Shown here: piece by piece, positions 60,281 through 64,000 of the stretch
How the letters are laid out: the number at the start of each line of letters is the position of its first letter
How positions within the stretch are numbered: the stretch's first letter is position 1
NCBI GenBank assembly: GCA_029204225.1
Contig: CM055106.1
Coordinates: 49,608,908 to 49,672,907 of the forward strand
Length of the DNA: 64,000 nucleotides
Direction of reading: 5' to 3'
Source: Diphasiastrum complanatum
Taxonomy: Eukaryota > Streptophyta > Lycopodiopsida > Lycopodiales > Lycopodiaceae
Notes under the pieces: model-generated
What the model was told of the DNA's origin: nothing
Database searches by the model: none
What the model saw: only the letters and a program-made list of their open reading frames with translations
Translations under genes and position numbers: made by a program

Positions 60281-61800
60281 CATAAGATCAAAATTAAACA
60301 CGTCAAAATCGAGTTGCCAAGTGGAGCTCTAGCCTAGTTGAATTTGATTGAATTTTTTGATGTCATTTGTGCATACTAGTTTGTATTCTTTCTCTATTGT
60401 TGTGCTAACTCCCATTTTGTGATCATAGTTGATCACATCAGGATCCATTTGTTGTAATTTTCACACAACTTGCTAACATTGCCACATCTGTATGTGACAA
60501 TATCTTTGAAAACTATACTAAGATATTAAGTATATGTAATCCAATTGTTAGCCACATCAAAAAGCCATGTCATAGCATCTATTGCCTATAATTATTAGAT
60601 ATGATACTTGCATGACAAGCAAAACGTCCATCAAGAGAGCACTGTACCCTATAATATTGAACTAAACCTATCTTAATTGTCATATCACCCCTACTTGTTG
60701 ATCACATTCTACCTGCATCAGTAAAATGAATGCATTCAAGTCCATTAGGGGAGGCATTCATACTATTTGGATATATATTTGATCCAAGTCATGCAATCTC
60801 AACTAAGTGTGAATGTCCACCCATGTATCCACCCATTTACTTACGTAATCCCCCATCCGTCCTCACATTGAATCCATCGACATTCCCATATGTGTAACCA
60901 CCTATATATTATAGATCCAATCATTTGCCTACATGTTATACATTATGCAATATCATACCCAAAGTTGCATGCTACAAGATAAACATATACCTACTCTGAC
61001 ATACATCATCACCAATTAAAACATTAATGAAGACATTTGCTCATTCAACTTATGCTGCCTATTCCATTATGTATCTAGTTGTATTAACCATCAACTATGC
61101 CTAAAATTGATGTACATTTGACTTGCAAGAAGAAAATTCACATCAAATTGATCATGAGTTGTCAAGAGATCAACCTAACTACACTTGGATAGTACACATT
61201 GCACTTAATTAACCACTTGTCCTTACAAGTACAATCTCCAAGTTTGCAAATCACACCTAGATTAGAATGTGTTAGTCATGTGAGTCATCTCCTTGAGCTC
61301 ATTACAAATGAAATTGCATTCTAGAAGGAGAGTAATTGAACCAATGTTAGAGAATGAGCCTTGTACACCTTCCACATTGTATCCAATGATACTACCATAG
61401 TGACTGATTGTAACATTAACCGTTAGAAGGGTTATGGACCACATTGCTTTTCTTGTCATGCTTGTGACTATGGCCATGCTATGCAATGCACCATGTCTCG
61501 ATCAAACAAAGTATGGCAAATCAAGTGATTCTACACTATATCTAGTTTCATGAGGAATCTTGTGAAGTATATGGAGAGAAACAATACTTGAAAAAAAGTT
61601 GAGACTCTTTAGCATGACATTGATCATATTTGAAAAAGAGTGGTTATTTAGCCTCGAGCGTAATAAGTGGAAAGTCTTGATAAAAACTTTCATCTAGTAC
61701 TTCAAACCATCTCACTTTTTGGAGAATATATTTTTGTTGTTAAGCAAAATTTGCATAAAGAACGTTAGATACGACATAACCATAAAGAGACAAAATCTAG
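60281..61800. other. No recognisable gene
   Basis: AT-rich, Cys/His-poor in all frames, no supported repeats or RNA genes. Confidence 0.35.
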
Positions 61801-62110
61801 TCTGTTCCACCTAGCCAACACATTCTCTTATACTGAATGCCCCTCCTAGCCTAGTGTGAGTTTACATGGAGTAGGTTGCAGCCTAACTACCACTTGTCCA
61901 TGTTGCATGCATGTGGATACTGCTACATGGAGAGTCCCAGTTTGAACTGTCTGACCCCCAACTACCATGCATGTGATTTGTGGGGCAAAGTTGGCACTCA
62001 TACCTACTGCTTGGTAGGAATGCATGTGACTGACTCACAGTATCTTTTGCCCTACGTTGGTTTGCTACACCTAATGGCTCCCTTAGATTCAACCAAAGTT
62101 AGTTTCGTAA
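61800..62110 (-). mobile_element. Diverged LTR-like fragment related to 38812-39130
   Basis: Shares GCCCCTCCTAGCCTAGTGTGAG with GCCCTTCCTAGCCCAGTGTGAG at 38889, and a parallel series of ACTGCCA/CATGCATG words, in the same orientation as the minus-strand LTR there. No primer site is visible, so it may be a solo or truncated LTR. Confidence 0.35.
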
Positions 62111-62261
62111 CAAGTGTATGTCATTGATCAATAATATTGACTTTGTTGCATCCATTAGATGTTTTTTTTTTTATTCGGATGATTGTCTTCATCATTTGAA
62201 TGGGTCGATTGTGCTTTTGCATCATAATAATATTATTTCACAAAAAAATGCATGTAATAGG

Positions 62262-62264
<3 letters not shown>

Positions 62265-62339
<75 letters not shown>
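62265..62339. repeat. (GA)n microsatellite
   Basis: About 75 bases of GA. Further GA-rich sequence with TATATATATAAAA follows at 62430-62560. Confidence 0.97.
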
Positions 62340-62342
<3 letters not shown>

Positions 62343-62947
62343 TGAGCAGTGCTGGAGAAAACGTGATTCTAGCGTTCTCATTGGGCCACGTCTGCTCTAA
62401 TTTTTTTTTTTGAAGGGCAGTTGAAAAGCATTGCAAAGTGGGAGAAAGAGAACCTTCTGGAAAGAGAATCGTCTAGAGAGAGAACCTTCTAGAGAGAGAT
62501 ATATATATAAAACAGAGTGCGCGATAGAGAGGGGGGCGCGAGAGGAGCGCGAGAGAGAGAAGAGCGCAATTTTTTTTAAAATTTTCAGGGTTTTTTAGGA
62601 TTTTTTTCGGGGTTAGAACAAAAAATAGCAATGATGTGAGTTGAGAGAGAGAAACCTTGATAATTTTGTAACTATGGTTGTCTAACACTAGAGTCGCCAC
62701 AAAATGCGCACAAAAGTGTGAGCACTTAATCAAAAAAAAATCTCATAAACTATGATGAATCACATCAAATCCTTTCACATGTGTATTCTTCATATATACA
62801 TTTACTGATTAAAAATTTTGAGACCTTCATTTCGAGCAAGTTATATGTAAGATATGATGTGTCAAACATGTGGGAGTACTGATGAAACTTCAATATTTTC
62901 ACATATGAAATTATATTATTGTGAATTTTACATTCAATTTTTTGCAT

Positions 62948-63400
62948 GTCTACTCTTAAAAAATCATGTATGATTATAGAAACATGCCTATAATTTTTCT
63001 TTTGAATTTTGAGATTTATAGAGATAGATATGTGCATCCATAGTTACCCATTTAAGTGTTGATAAAAATCATCAAAACTGGAAATATCATATTTGAGTGT
63101 ATTAACACCATGATTTTAACAATATTTTTTTGGGTTGTCTACTTTAAAAAGTATTATATGACCATAGAAACATGTCTCTCAAACTTTTTTCAATTTGGAG
63201 TTATGTAGAGATAGATGTGTGCATCTAAAGTACTTACCCATGTCAAGTGCTGAAAAGCATTGAAATTTATTGAAAGGTGCTAAAAAGTTGTAGCTCTTTT
63301 GGAGGTGCTTTTTGCAACACTTTCTTTGGCTATCTACATTCCAAAATCCTTTATGACCATAGAAACATGTCTATAAAAAATAAACCTAAATCCTTATAAA
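62948..63400. repeat. Degenerate tandem repeat, period about 190 bp
   Basis: The landmark GTCTACT...ATAGAAACATG occurs at 62948, 63137 and (as ATCTACA) 63332, spaced 189 and 195 bases. GAGATAGAT-TGTGCATC and TTACCCAT-AAGTG follow in the first two units. The third unit is cut after about 50-70 bases. It looks like an old satellite remnant or a diverged repeat in an element. Confidence 0.65.
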
Positions 63401-64000
63401 CAATCATGATGTATGATGTAAACTTGGTATGTCAGAAATTGATTCTCTTCTGGTCTTCTTTTGCCTTAGCTGATTTGAACTCTGAAATCCTATTGAGATT
63501 GAAATTGCAATCGGATTTGTTAAAACATAATGTAACCACAATTGTCAGATCTGAAATGACTTCAATAAATGAAAAATATATTTTGCGCACAAGGATTCCC
63601 ACCAAGAAACAGATCCTTGAAGCCAATTGAGCATTAAATCAATAACTGATTATATTCTAATACAACAGTTGATACTCAACCTGGTTTTCACTCCACACTA
63701 ATTGATGCCAAATTTGATATGAAGCCAAGTTGATGCCAAACCAAATTCAGTAGTCTTCTAATGAAATGATCTGAAATTATACACCATATGTAACGTTTGC
63801 GTATAACCTATAGATGAAATTGATGCGTCTCAATCTTTCACACACAAAGTGCAGAGAGTAAAGCTGATGCGATCCTGATAATCTCACAACCCTTCAGCGT
63901 GCAAATCACTTTCTCAGATGAAGTATTGAGTTTTGAAAAAATAGCTGCTATATCAGACTTCTTCTGGGAATACTTGAGCACCAGTAACCAACTAACATTC
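63401..64000. other. No recognisable gene at the right edge
   Basis: A 74-codon frame (63406-63630) shows no domain. The remainder has no repeat or RNA gene that I can support. Confidence 0.35.

Overview
The window is nuclear DNA of a vascular plant. It holds two multi-exon plant genes with GT-AG introns embedded in nested retrotransposons, and many very long (CT)n/(GA)n tracts. The mix of abundant Ty1/copia and Ty3/gypsy relics, Penelope-like (PLE) reverse-transcriptase relics and long CT microsatellites would fit a large fern or gymnosperm genome. That assignment is inference; the sequence alone does not fix the species.

Host genes. (1) On the minus strand, 9329-16004, I could assemble nine exons in continuous phase for a 443-aa REVEILLE/LCL-type single-MYB transcription factor (SHAQKYF motif plus the C-terminal LCL domain of the RVE4/6/8 group). 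Its introns carry a short tRNA-derived SINE, strong hairpins and a (CT)n tract next to a splice acceptor. (2) On the plus strand, 40597-42995, seven exons give a 321-aa aldo-keto reductase with the full D-Y-K-H catalytic tetrad. A possible uORF and a GA tract lie upstream.

Mobile DNA, left to right: a minus-strand copia gag at the left edge (1-378); a copia relic with an LTR/primer-binding site and integrase (about 4076-5720); a palindrome-rich segment (6085-6360); a minus-strand copia relic (about 18290-19740); a PLE copy (20201-21860); a decayed Ty3/gypsy element (about 22690-36980) with an unusual large extra reading frame after integrase; an intact, young copia element (25398-31558) nested in the gypsy integrase; LTR-like sequence (about 37700-39300); a SINE with a 15-bp target duplication (44036-44151); a copia relic with an internal inversion (about 44266-50200) that also contains a solo LTR of the intact copia family (49315-49994, perfect TTAGT duplication); a second PLE copy (51187-52290); and a third, minus-strand PLE fragment split by a young non-autonomous LTR element (55081-60153) that landed in a poly-C run. 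The right end (60280-64000) is mostly unrecognised AT-rich DNA with a roughly 190-bp tandem repeat.

The best candidates for something undescribed are the PLE family with a (CT)n tract fixed between its RT and its promoter-like end; the protein-less LTR element with a five-fold stem-loop array behind its primer-binding site and a GGCGCC palindrome cluster in its LTR; the 86-bp SINE family; and the gypsy extra reading frame with its own TATA box.
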